64,000 nt of DNA. It comes from an uncultured Psychrosphaera sp. Lineage in GTDB: Bacteria; Pseudomonadota; Gammaproteobacteria; Enterobacterales; Alteromonadaceae. The stretch covers positions 83,139 to 147,138 of the forward strand of contig NZ_CANMSK010000008.1 in assembly GCF_947500655.1 (NCBI RefSeq), read 5' to 3'. The notes below the pieces were generated by a model, which was not told the DNA's origin, did not search any database, and saw nothing but the letters and a program-made list of their open reading frames with translations. Of the stretch, positions 7,861 to 14,845 are shown in pieces. Made by a program: the position numbers and the translations under genes. Numbering within the stretch: position 1 is the first letter of the stretch; each line of letters begins with the position of its first letter.

Positions 7861-8238
7861 TTAATTCCAATGTGCTTTGACATACTTTAATTCACCTTGG
7901 TTTTCAGTGATGTAGTTGGTTTCGCCAACTTTAAATTCGACATTAGCCAAAAAAAGCACTCCATTATTTATTGTGTTAACTCTAATTTCTACTAGTCCGG
8001 TTTTGCTCATACTTAGAACTTTTAATTTTAGGCCAACAAGTGGATCCCAATCTTCTGGTGCAACAATAAATGAGGTAGTAAAGTCGTTGCCCTTAACTGC
8101 TACGCTTTTTACGTCATAATTTTGGAACCCATGAAGTTCAAGTGTGAATGTACTTGTATCATTTCGAAATAATGACCAAATCAAAAGTAAGCTTACAGCT
8201 ACCCCAAAAAAGACAACCAAGTGTTTAAGGTTTCTCAT
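7861..8238 (-). CDS. Membrane-anchored protein of unknown function
   Basis: 125 residues from ATG 8238, 3-4 nt after AGGTG. One N-terminal membrane helix (LVVFFGVAVSLLLIWSLF) is followed by a beta-rich periplasmic domain (STFTLELHGF ... VEIRVNTINNGVLFLANVEFKVGE). No family recognised. The stop codon is 4 nt from the attC-like repeat and the start codon 1 nt from its inverted partner, the compact arrangement typical of gene cassettes. Confidence 0.6.
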   Translation of the reverse strand: MRNLKHLVVFFGVAVSLLLIWSLFRNDTSTFTLELHGFQNYDVKSVAVKGNDFTTSFIVAPEDWDPLVGLKLKVLSMSKTGLVEIRVNTINNGVLFLANVEFKVGETNYITENQGELKYVKAHWN

Positions 8239-8259
8239 AGCACCTAACAATTTAATAGT

Positions 8260-8407
8260 GAGCGATTGGGTCGTTTTTCTACCAAAAAGTTTCTCACTTT
8301 CATATTTACTTTATTAATAACAAATTAATTAAGCCCTTGCCAGTTCTAAAGTTAATAGAAATAAAGTTAACTGGTCTTAGGTGATAAACGAGCGATTAGG
8401 TCGTTTT
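8260..8407. repeat. Pair of 18-nt direct repeats
   Basis: GAGCGATTGGGTCGTTTT (8260-8277) and GAGCGATTAGGTCGTTTT (8390-8407) differ at one base and are 130 bp apart. They lie upstream of the cassette-like gene at 7861-8238. Possibly a repeated operator, or the ends of an inserted piece. Confidence 0.55.
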
Positions 8408-8462
8408 CCTGACTATAGGAGAAAGTAGAAGAAGCCTGTTTGAATACACAGTTAAACTTATG

Positions 8463-8726
8463 CTAGATAATGAACCATCTGACTCGCTCTGCTTTTATTC
8501 TCCATCTAAATATTCCTGAGATAAAATAAGTTTTCCAAAGTATGAGACAGGACGTCGAGTAAGGGATGGTGTTCAGGGACGAATGTTCATCCCGTCTTTG
8601 AGGATAAAACTTAATTTTATAGAAGATAAGAATATTGGTTGGAAGCGGCCTTTTTGGGTTACGTTTTTGGGCTGTTGCAAAAAGGTCACTCGCCGAGGGG
8701 CGAAATAAATCCAACCATTTCCACAA
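8463..8726. repeat. Probable dispersed non-coding repeat
   Basis: The minus strand is open for 87 codons from TTG-like/ATG context (WKWLDLF... NPKRPLPTN...), but it has no ribosome site and unusual composition. Translations such as RRVTFLQQPK and NPKRPLPTN are familiar to me as spurious proteins predicted from an intergenic repeat in several Alteromonadales genomes. That is recollection, not a search. I therefore do not call a gene. Confidence 0.4.
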
Positions 8727-8835
8727 TGTAATAGTTAAAAAGTATGGCCTAAGCTTTAAATTTTAAGTCTTTGCTTTAGTCCTAAAACAAAAAACTACGT
8801 TTTTGCGCAACTAAAACCAACCGAAGGCAATACAG

Positions 8836-9462
8836 CTAACTAGCCTGCGGCCTTTTCCCCAACTTACGCTGCAAGGTTCTACGATGCATGCCTAACTGGC
8901 GAGCGGTTTCTGAAATATTACCTTGGTTCATTTTTAATACTTGTTGGATATGTTCCCATTCCATTCGTGCTGGTGACATACTTGTTTCAAGTGAGTCGTG
9001 CTGTGTTTCCCCGTGTTTTAACTCACGCTGTGATCTACGGTTTGTTCTACCATTTAAGCAGCCATCCGCTCTGTCATTTGAGCCGCCATTTAGCGCTGCC
9101 AATAAACTAGCGCCATCTATTGGTTTGGATAAGTAGTCGTCCGCACCAGATTTTATTGACTCAACCGCGGTGGCGATACTGGCGTATCCCGTTAGCAGAA
9201 TAATACGGCTGCTGGGTAATAGCTGTCTTAGTTGCGGTAAAATATGGATGCCGTTGTCGTCACCCACTTTCATGTCTAACAATACGTAATTGGGGTTAAC
9301 GCTTTCGGCTAAACTAAGACCTTGTGAGGTGCTGTTGGCGATACTAACTTGATAGTCATGACGCTCTAAACGGCGAGCTAAAATAGCAGCAAAGCTTTCG
9401 TCATCTTCAATGATCAATAAGCGGTTATTATTACTTTGGCTGTCATTTTGAGTATCACTCAT
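8836..9462 (-). CDS. RegA/PrrA/RoxR-type redox response regulator
   Basis: Receiver domain (phospho-acceptor Asp about residue 63 in VLLDMKVGDDNG; Thr/Lys switch residues in LLTGYAS and LSKP) joined to a Fis-type helix-turn-helix at the extreme C-terminus (GNISETARQLGMHRRTLQRKLGKR). That last block is nearly invariant in RegA/PrrA/ActR/RoxR regulators. The linker is longer than usual: 208 residues against about 185, with a charged Asn/Arg-rich insert at about 125-158. It overlaps its kinase gene by 8 nt. In other proteobacteria these regulators control respiration and energy genes in response to quinone redox state. Here the obvious target is the MbnP operon, which carries a matching operator. 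Confidence 0.9.
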   Translation of the reverse strand: MSDTQNDSQSNNNRLLIIEDDESFAAILARRLERHDYQVSIANSTSQGLSLAESVNPNYVLLDMKVGDDNGIHILPQLRQLLPSSRIILLTGYASIATAVESIKSGADDYLSKPIDGASLLAALNGGSNDRADGCLNGRTNRRSQRELKHGETQHDSLETSMSPARMEWEHIQQVLKMNQGNISETARQLGMHRRTLQRKLGKRPQAS

Positions 9463-10741
9463 TAATTACACCTTGGGTTTGCTCTTGATAAAAAGCGGGT
9501 AAGGTAACTTCTGCAACCGCACCGCCTAACTCGTGATTATACAGTTTTAAACGTCCGCCCAATTTATTCAGCGTCACATGAGATAAAAACACTCCCATAC
9601 CTAAGCCGTGTTTACTGTCCACCAGCTCACTACCGAGTTGCAATAAAGTGTCGTTAGCAAAGCCAAGGCCGTGATCTCGGATAGAGATAACCAATTCACC
9701 ATTATCCAAACGTGGGGTAATTAACACTTCTACACTCTCAAGCCTTTGGTCTGAAAGCTCGCTGGCGCTGTTAGCACTATTAGCAACAGCTGCATTTTGA
9801 ATAAGGTTTAACAAAGCAGGGATTAATATAGGCTCTACAACCAAGAATAAATGTTCAACAGCGGACACGTGCCAATCTACTTTGGCGCTAGGGAAACTCA
9901 GTTGAACTTCTTCTCGTAAGTTACTTATCAAGTCTTGTACTGACAGAGTTTGTTTTGAACTAGTTTTCACTTGTTCTGCCATCGTTCTAAAGTCGTCTAA
10001 ATGACGACGACAATCATTTAATTGCTCATCTAATTGCTTGATCAGCATAGCGTCGTAAGATTGAATTTCTTGTAGCTCTTCTGACACTAAATGCGCAGTA
10101 GCCAAAGGCGTTGCTAATCTGTGGGCAAATTGTGCTGCCGCCGCACCTAAAGACAATAATTGCTCTTGGCGCAATTGTTCTTCTCTTTGTTTGCTCGCTA
10201 ATTGCTCTTGTTTATTCATCGCTTTAATTAAAGACGTAACAACCAAAACCACCACCGCAGCGGATAATAAAAAGTTAAACCACATGCCCAACAAATGTTG
10301 TTCCATGTTCATATGGTGAAGGTCGTGTGGGCTTAATATTAACAATAAAGCGAAATAGGCACTGATGGCTAACATAGTAACAGCTAGCGATAAATGTTTA
10401 GGTAAGGTTACCGCTGCAATCGCGATTGGCAGTAATAACAAGGAGACAAATGGATTAGACGCGCCACCACTAAAATATAATAAAGCGGTTAAAAACAGAA
10501 TATCCATGACCACTTGCATAAAGTAGGCATTTGAACTGACATTTCTATTGGTTTGATAAATATACATAAACATCAAGTTTAATGATGTTTCCAGTGCGAC
10601 AATTACGTATAAGTTAAAAAAGGGCAGTGACAACTCAGCCCAATATTGCGACAACAAAATAGCCATGATCTGCAACGCAATAAACGAGAATCGCGCGGTA
10701 ATTAATGGCCTAATATGTTGACTACTTTTTATGGTTTGCAT
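9455..10741 (-). CDS. RegB/PrrB/RoxS-type redox sensor histidine kinase
   Basis: Six N-terminal membrane helices (about residues 15-170), then a DHp and ATPase domain. The RegB quinone-binding heptapeptide GGxxNPF is present as GGASNPF (92-98). The H-box is FAHRLATPLAT (His207). A cysteine at about 244 (LNDCRRHLDDF) aligns with the redox-active Cys of RegB. N, G1 and G2 boxes (NLIQNA, RDHGLGF, HGLGMGVFLSH) are intact. Length 428 is normal. It should autophosphorylate when the quinone pool is reduced and act on the adjacent regulator. It is separated by 114 nt from the upstream outer-membrane gene and may have its own promoter. Confidence 0.92.
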   Translation of the reverse strand: MQTIKSSQHIRPLITARFSFIALQIMAILLSQYWAELSLPFFNLYVIVALETSLNLMFMYIYQTNRNVSSNAYFMQVVMDILFLTALLYFSGGASNPFVSLLLLPIAIAAVTLPKHLSLAVTMLAISAYFALLLILSPHDLHHMNMEQHLLGMWFNFLLSAAVVVLVVTSLIKAMNKQEQLASKQREEQLRQEQLLSLGAAAAQFAHRLATPLATAHLVSEELQEIQSYDAMLIKQLDEQLNDCRRHLDDFRTMAEQVKTSSKQTLSVQDLISNLREEVQLSFPSAKVDWHVSAVEHLFLVVEPILIPALLNLIQNAAVANSANSASELSDQRLESVEVLITPRLDNGELVISIRDHGLGFANDTLLQLGSELVDSKHGLGMGVFLSHVTLNKLGGRLKLYNHELGGAVAEVTLPAFYQEQTQGVINE

Positions 10742-10855
10742 TTAAACACGCTTGTTATTGTGCGGATCAGTATAATGGCTGATTGTATTATAATGTTTCT
10801 AAATCAGCTAAGCCTAAACTAGATACTAAATTAGTTAGTTACACATAAAAGTATT

Positions 10856-12067
10856 TTATAACAGCTTATGTTGCCACATTAAACCAACCGACCAGTATTC
10901 TTGCGCTTCATCTGACTGGGTTTGGTCACTAACGGACTCAACTCTTAAGGTAAAGTTAGGTCGCCATTGCCAATGATAACCAAGTATCAATCTTTGCGGT
11001 TCAAAACCTTCGTTGTATAAACCTTGTTGCTCAATAAAAGTGGTAGTGGCGTCGGTAAATTTATTGTTTATCACTAACATTTCTTGCTGTACAAAAAACT
11101 TATGTTTTTGTAAATGAACACCAAACATAAAACGATAACCGTCTAACCTTTGTTCCAATACTGCGCTTTGAGTTGTGTCGGCAATATCACCGTCGAGTTC
11201 GCTGTGGATCCACTCCCCTTGAGCTTCCCATAAAAAGCTCTCGGTAACTTGATGTGATAACAATAAATAGCTTCCAGCCATTGCAACGTCGCCAGTAAAA
11301 CTACCATCCGGCACGGTAATAGTGGAAGATGAGTGACTATGACTTGTGTCGTAGCGACTATCTATTCTTTGACCAGCTTCACCCATGCTATACCAAACGG
11401 CAAAGTCAGTTTTTATCCCCGCGATATAACCATGATAACGAGCAAAGCTAGCAAAATTACCTTTGCCGCTACTTGTTGGCCAAGCATCGCCATTCCAAGC
11501 TTCAACACCTAATTCAAGATCACGCCAATACCAATTTGCTTTTATGCCAGTATCTTTGTGATGACCACCAAAAAACACTTCTGCTAGTAATGGTTTGCTG
11601 GTGAATTCATCTTGTGACGCATGATAATTAGCAGTTGGCGTTGTATCCGTTGCGGTTTGGCCTACATCTATTTTTAATATGCTGTTATCAAATCTAACGT
11701 ATTTACCTAACCAATAATTATCTAGCTCTAATTCGCCTTCACCTTGGTGTTGATGAAAACCAAGTTTGCTGCCTAAGTAATAATCATCATCCAAATTTAG
11801 TCGAGCAAACAATTGCAAGTCATTAACCGCAGCGCCGGAATACTGAGGCGTTGCCTCGCCTCCCAACATAACGCCGGGAATTAACCAGCCTTCGTCATCT
11901 GCCACAATAGCTTTGCTTTGCACCGCTATCGCACTTTTTATCAACAACTGCGATGGCATATCTATATAACTTGCTTCGTGAGTCATTGCATTAAAGCTGC
12001 TAAACAAGGCAAAGCTAACAACAGATAAACTAAAAAGTGATTTTTTTGATAACGGAGAAAAGCTCAT
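10856..12067 (-). CDS. Outer-membrane beta-barrel protein of the MbnP/MbnH locus
   Basis: 403 residues from ATG 12067, 4 nt after the MbnH stop. A signal peptide (about 1-30) is followed by alternating amphipathic strands with many aromatic girdle residues, ending in a porin-like terminus (YWSVGLMWQHKLL). No family name recognised; it resembles uncharacterised porin-like proteins. Histidine clusters (GFHQHQGEG, GGHHKDTG, TSHSHSS) suggest metal contact, which is inference. Tight linkage with the MbnP-like and MbnH-like genes suggests it moves copper, or a copper complex, across the outer membrane. Confidence 0.75.
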   Translation of the reverse strand: MSFSPLSKKSLFSLSVVSFALFSSFNAMTHEASYIDMPSQLLIKSAIAVQSKAIVADDEGWLIPGVMLGGEATPQYSGAAVNDLQLFARLNLDDDYYLGSKLGFHQHQGEGELELDNYWLGKYVRFDNSILKIDVGQTATDTTPTANYHASQDEFTSKPLLAEVFFGGHHKDTGIKANWYWRDLELGVEAWNGDAWPTSSGKGNFASFARYHGYIAGIKTDFAVWYSMGEAGQRIDSRYDTSHSHSSSTITVPDGSFTGDVAMAGSYLLLSHQVTESFLWEAQGEWIHSELDGDIADTTQSAVLEQRLDGYRFMFGVHLQKHKFFVQQEMLVINNKFTDATTTFIEQQGLYNEGFEPQRLILGYHWQWRPNFTLRVESVSDQTQSDEAQEYWSVGLMWQHKLL

Positions 12068-12071
12068 AGAA

Positions 12072-13295
12072 TTATTCTTCAAATGGATTGGAAAATTTAG
12101 ATGAGGTTATAAACTCTTCATCGGTAAGTGCCTCTAAAAAGGCAATAACGGCATCAATTTCTTCATCGGTTGCATCAAAACCTGGAATTAATACTGACTT
12201 TAATGGACTGTTTTTACCATCTCCGGCATTAACACCAGATCCCGTTAAAGTACCGCCTCTAGCATAATGCTCAATAACTTCACGCAATGTGGCTATGCTA
12301 CCGTCGTGCATATATGGCGCAGTTAACTCAATATTTCGTAAACTTTGTGGGCGGAATAAACCTTTATCTGCTGGATCTAGAGATAAGTCGTACAAGCCTT
12401 GGTCTTCTTCTGGGTAACTGCCATCACCGCCTACGTTGTATAAACCATTATTGAAAAATGGAAACTCTATTGCGTCTGTGGCTTTATTGGCATCACGGTA
12501 TGAAGATGAAAAATTTATCCCTGAGTGACAATGAAAGCACTCAAATTTTTCACCATTAAATAACTGATAACCTTCTATCTCTTGAGCCGTCAATGCGGTT
12601 TTATCACCAGCTAAATATTTATCATAAGGACTTGATGCGCTGATCATGGTTCTAACAAAGCTAGCCAATGAAAATATTATTTTGTTCATGGTGACGCTTG
12701 AGTCTGAGTCAGGAAATGCGGTTGTAAACATGGCAAGATATTCATGATCGTCTTCAAAACGTTGTAATACCTCTTCTAATTCGTCATCTGTTACGCCAAG
12801 CTCAACCGGGTTATCAGCTCTAATTGGTACGTTTAGTTGATCTTCTAATTCTAAAAATGTGTCATTACTCCAAGTCAGCGTGGAATAATAAATCACATTA
12901 ACTAAGCTTTGGCTGTTTCTCACTAGTTGATGACCTGTAGAGCCTAAAGGCTGAGCGACACCATCAGAAAAGGCCAGAGATTGATCGTGACAAGACGCAC
13001 AAGACTGAGCTTGATTAGCCGACAGCATAGTTTCATAAAATAGAAAACGACCGAGTTGAATTTTCGCATTGGTGAGCGGATTAAAATCTGGCACGTATGG
13101 GGTTGGCATGTGATCGGGAAGTTCTAATATTTCCCTTGTGGTTAAGTTATCACTGCTGGTTTCAATTTCAGTGCTTGATTCTAAATCACAAGCTGACAAC
13201 ATAAATAACATGCAAGTTAAGACAGCAACTCTAACGTGTATTACTCGAATAAAAGATAAAAAAGAGCCGAAGCTCTTTTTATTTATAACTTTCAT
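12072..13295 (-). CDS. MbnH-like di-heme cytochrome c peroxidase-family enzyme
   Basis: Lipoprotein signal (FMLSAC, Cys about 36) and two c-type heme sites, CASCH (99-103) and CFHCH (253-257). APYMHDGS and HYARGG are typical of the bacterial di-heme peroxidase fold. Adjacency to an MbnP-like gene identifies the metallo-mystery pair. In the studied pair (established for Methylosinus), MbnH oxidises a tryptophan of MbnP to kynurenine, which helps bind copper. The start is 1 nt after the partner gene ends, so translation is probably coupled. A plain cytochrome c peroxidase role is the alternative. Confidence 0.88.
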   Translation of the reverse strand: MKVINKKSFGSFLSFIRVIHVRVAVLTCMLFMLSACDLESSTEIETSSDNLTTREILELPDHMPTPYVPDFNPLTNAKIQLGRFLFYETMLSANQAQSCASCHDQSLAFSDGVAQPLGSTGHQLVRNSQSLVNVIYYSTLTWSNDTFLELEDQLNVPIRADNPVELGVTDDELEEVLQRFEDDHEYLAMFTTAFPDSDSSVTMNKIIFSLASFVRTMISASSPYDKYLAGDKTALTAQEIEGYQLFNGEKFECFHCHSGINFSSSYRDANKATDAIEFPFFNNGLYNVGGDGSYPEEDQGLYDLSLDPADKGLFRPQSLRNIELTAPYMHDGSIATLREVIEHYARGGTLTGSGVNAGDGKNSPLKSVLIPGFDATDEEIDAVIAFLEALTDEEFITSSKFSNPFEE

Positions 13296-13296
13296 A

Positions 13297-14223
13297 TTAA
13301 TTAAAGATCACGACACTATTATCACTCGCCGTCGCTGTGCCATCCTCAGTATCTAAACCAAAGTTACTAAAAATAGGCGTACAATCTGCTTGAGCACCAG
13401 TACTTGAATGGCAGTTAACCGCTAATGTCTCTACGCCATCAGTCGTTGATGAAAACGCTACGTCTGTTAATAATGTGTCTAAGTTTATTACTACGGTTTT
13501 AATGCTTGGATCAAAGTCCGTTAATTCAACTTGTGGTGTATTTACAAAGTCACAGCTGTCTTTATCTTCTAGTGCTAACAAGCCATCATCACCACAACCT
13601 TTACTACCAACATGAAGTGCGCCACCACCGGTTAATGCTGATGTATTTTCAATAGTAAAATTCATTAAAAAGTGGCGGTAGCCAGATGCCCAAGACCAAT
13701 ACATTTCGTTTAACGGTGACGGTGCATCTTCTGCTGAAGAGGTATTAATAACATCTTTCATTACAGCTTGAGGCACGCCAATATCAAACGTTACTTTGCT
13801 CACGCCAGTATCTAACATAGACCCCGTTAACTTAGTGTTGGTTCTTTCCGTTCCGCCTCCATCAAGACAAGAACCAGATGTATTACTGGTTAAATCAATT
13901 AACCCTACAAAGCCTTCTTCATGATTTAATTGGAAATCACTGTCATCAAATGTGGTTTCAATGGCTACGCCGTATTCATCATAAAAAGTAACGTTACTTA
14001 CATAAAAGCGTAAATCTTTTAAGCCGATAGAATACTCATCATTTGTGCCAAAGCCTGTTGAAGTAGTATCACAACTTACTTCTTCTGTGCCACTCATTGC
14101 GCTAAAGTTTAACTCAAATGGTTCCATTGATGCTTCATTTTCAGTGCTACTATCACAGCCAGTTAACATAAATACGGTGGCTAATGACACTAAAATTGAT
14201 TTGGTTTTAAACGCTAGATTCAT
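13297..14223 (-). CDS. MbnP-like copper-binding lipoprotein (metallo-mystery pair)
   Basis: 308 residues. Lipobox MLTGC (Cys23). The family core is visible: FxLNFSA start, IGLKDLRFYVSNVTFYD, FDIGVPQAV, SPLNEMYWSWASGYRHFLMNF, and LHVGSKGC...C with several paired cysteines (Cys51, 119, 210, 224 and two near the C-terminus). Trp176 and Trp178 are candidates for the kynurenine residue known in the family. First gene of a run MbnP-MbnH-outer-membrane protein-RegB-RegA. A RegA-type palindrome and a leader hairpin lie upstream. I am confident of the family; metal and modification are inferred from family knowledge. Confidence 0.88.
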   Translation of the reverse strand: MNLAFKTKSILVSLATVFMLTGCDSSTENEASMEPFELNFSAMSGTEEVSCDTTSTGFGTNDEYSIGLKDLRFYVSNVTFYDEYGVAIETTFDDSDFQLNHEEGFVGLIDLTSNTSGSCLDGGGTERTNTKLTGSMLDTGVSKVTFDIGVPQAVMKDVINTSSAEDAPSPLNEMYWSWASGYRHFLMNFTIENTSALTGGGALHVGSKGCGDDGLLALEDKDSCDFVNTPQVELTDFDPSIKTVVINLDTLLTDVAFSSTTDGVETLAVNCHSSTGAQADCTPIFSNFGLDTEDGTATASDNSVVIFN

Positions 14224-14247
14224 AATATCTTCTCATTGTTTTTGGAC

Positions 14248-14272
14248 GCTGAAAATACGTTATCTTTTCAGC
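14248..14272. promoter_or_regulatory. Hairpin in the leader of the MbnP operon
   Basis: GCTGAAAA (14248-14255) pairs perfectly with TTTTCAGC (14265-14272), loop 9 nt. It ends 25 nt upstream of the MbnP start codon on the minus strand, so it would be in the 5' UTR. Confidence 0.5.
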
Positions 14273-14317
14273 TTAACTTAATGGTCATATTATGATTTCT
14301 ATCTAGCTAGGACTCAA

Positions 14318-14334
14318 TGCGACAAATTGTCGCA
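14318..14334. promoter_or_regulatory. Candidate RegA/PrrA operator upstream of the MbnP operon
   Basis: TGCGACAAATTGTCGCA is a perfect palindrome around a central A. It fits the GCGNC-N5-GNCGC form described for RegA/PrrA-type regulators. It lies 95-111 nt upstream of the MbnP start, next to TTGAGT-like -35 sequence on the minus strand. The cognate regulator gene is at the end of the same gene run, implying feedback. Confidence 0.65.
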
Positions 14335-14347
14335 CCTAAAATGATGG

Positions 14348-14376
14348 GCTTAACCAGTTTATTAAAATGGTTAAGC
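14348..14376. terminator. Hairpin downstream of the small membrane gene
   Basis: GCTTAACCA (14348-14356) / TGGTTAAGC (14368-14376), 11-nt AT-rich loop, just past the stop of the 14398 gene. The T-run after it is poor (ATCATTTTAGG on the minus strand), so termination strength is uncertain. Confidence 0.45.
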
Positions 14377-14397
14377 ATAACGGAAGTAATGTTTATT

Positions 14398-14793
14398 TTA
14401 CTCTTTGTCTAAACTATCCACTACAATCGCGCCCATGGAGGCTGGCATAGTGATAACGACAATCCGATTTAACGATGTCATAGGATCACCCAAAAGTGGT
14501 AACTTATCCAAACAAAATAAGACTAATGCAACAACAAGAGCTGTGATTAAATAAGCAATCACGATACGAAATATAAACGCGCCTTTGCGGGATGCGATGT
14601 CCTTTTGAAATACACTCTGATAAGTAAACAAACCTAAAAATAAAACTGACAATGCAAACAGCATAAACAGATTTGCCAAAGGTAAGGTTTCACCTAATCT
14701 CCATGCTTCTTCAGAAAAAGAAATCGGCACAGCTAAAGCAAATGCACCGACAAATACTTGGCTTGCGTCTTCTACGTTAAAACTATATTTCAT
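14398..14793 (-). CDS. DUF2391-like integral membrane protein
   Basis: 131 residues from ATG 14793. Four hydrophobic helices (about 12-28, 35-55, 70-95, 105-125). The pattern FSVEDASQVFVGAFALAVPISFSEEAW followed by LFMLFALSVLFLGLFTYQS is characteristic of the DUF2391/TIGR02587 membrane family, function unknown. The longer frame to 14889 overlaps the cyclase gene and has no ribosome site, so I use the internal start. Gap to the upstream cyclase gene is 52 nt, so they are probably co-transcribed. Confidence 0.7.
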   Translation of the reverse strand: MKYSFNVEDASQVFVGAFALAVPISFSEEAWRLGETLPLANLFMLFALSVLFLGLFTYQSVFQKDIASRKGAFIFRIVIAYLITALVVALVLFCLDKLPLLGDPMTSLNRIVVITMPASMGAIVVDSLDKE

Positions 14794-14845
14794 TAAATGG
14801 ATACCATTTTTGTTAAAGGTTTTTTTGTTTAAAAAAGACTGGCTG

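Larger units (their letters stand above)
8239..8835. other. Intergenic region with repeats, no supported gene
   Basis: This 0.6-kb gap holds an 18-nt direct repeat (8260-8277 and 8390-8407) and a repeat-like block (8463-8726). CCAGTT/AACTGG arms also occur between them (8341-8374). I see no convincing coding region. Confidence 0.55.

Noticed and set aside
7754..7870. N-terminal extension of the HEPN-like protein starting at TTG 7870
   Set aside because: Those 39 codons coincide with the attC-like repeat. The ATG at 7753 has a ribosome site and begins a better protein.
8463..8726. 87-residue hypothetical protein
   Set aside because: No ribosome site, odd composition, and resemblance to repeat-derived false proteins; listed as a repeat instead.
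12072..13295. Ordinary cytochrome c peroxidase for hydrogen peroxide defence
   Set aside because: The immediate MbnP-like neighbour and coupled translation point to the MbnH partner role; the peroxidase role is kept only as an alternative.
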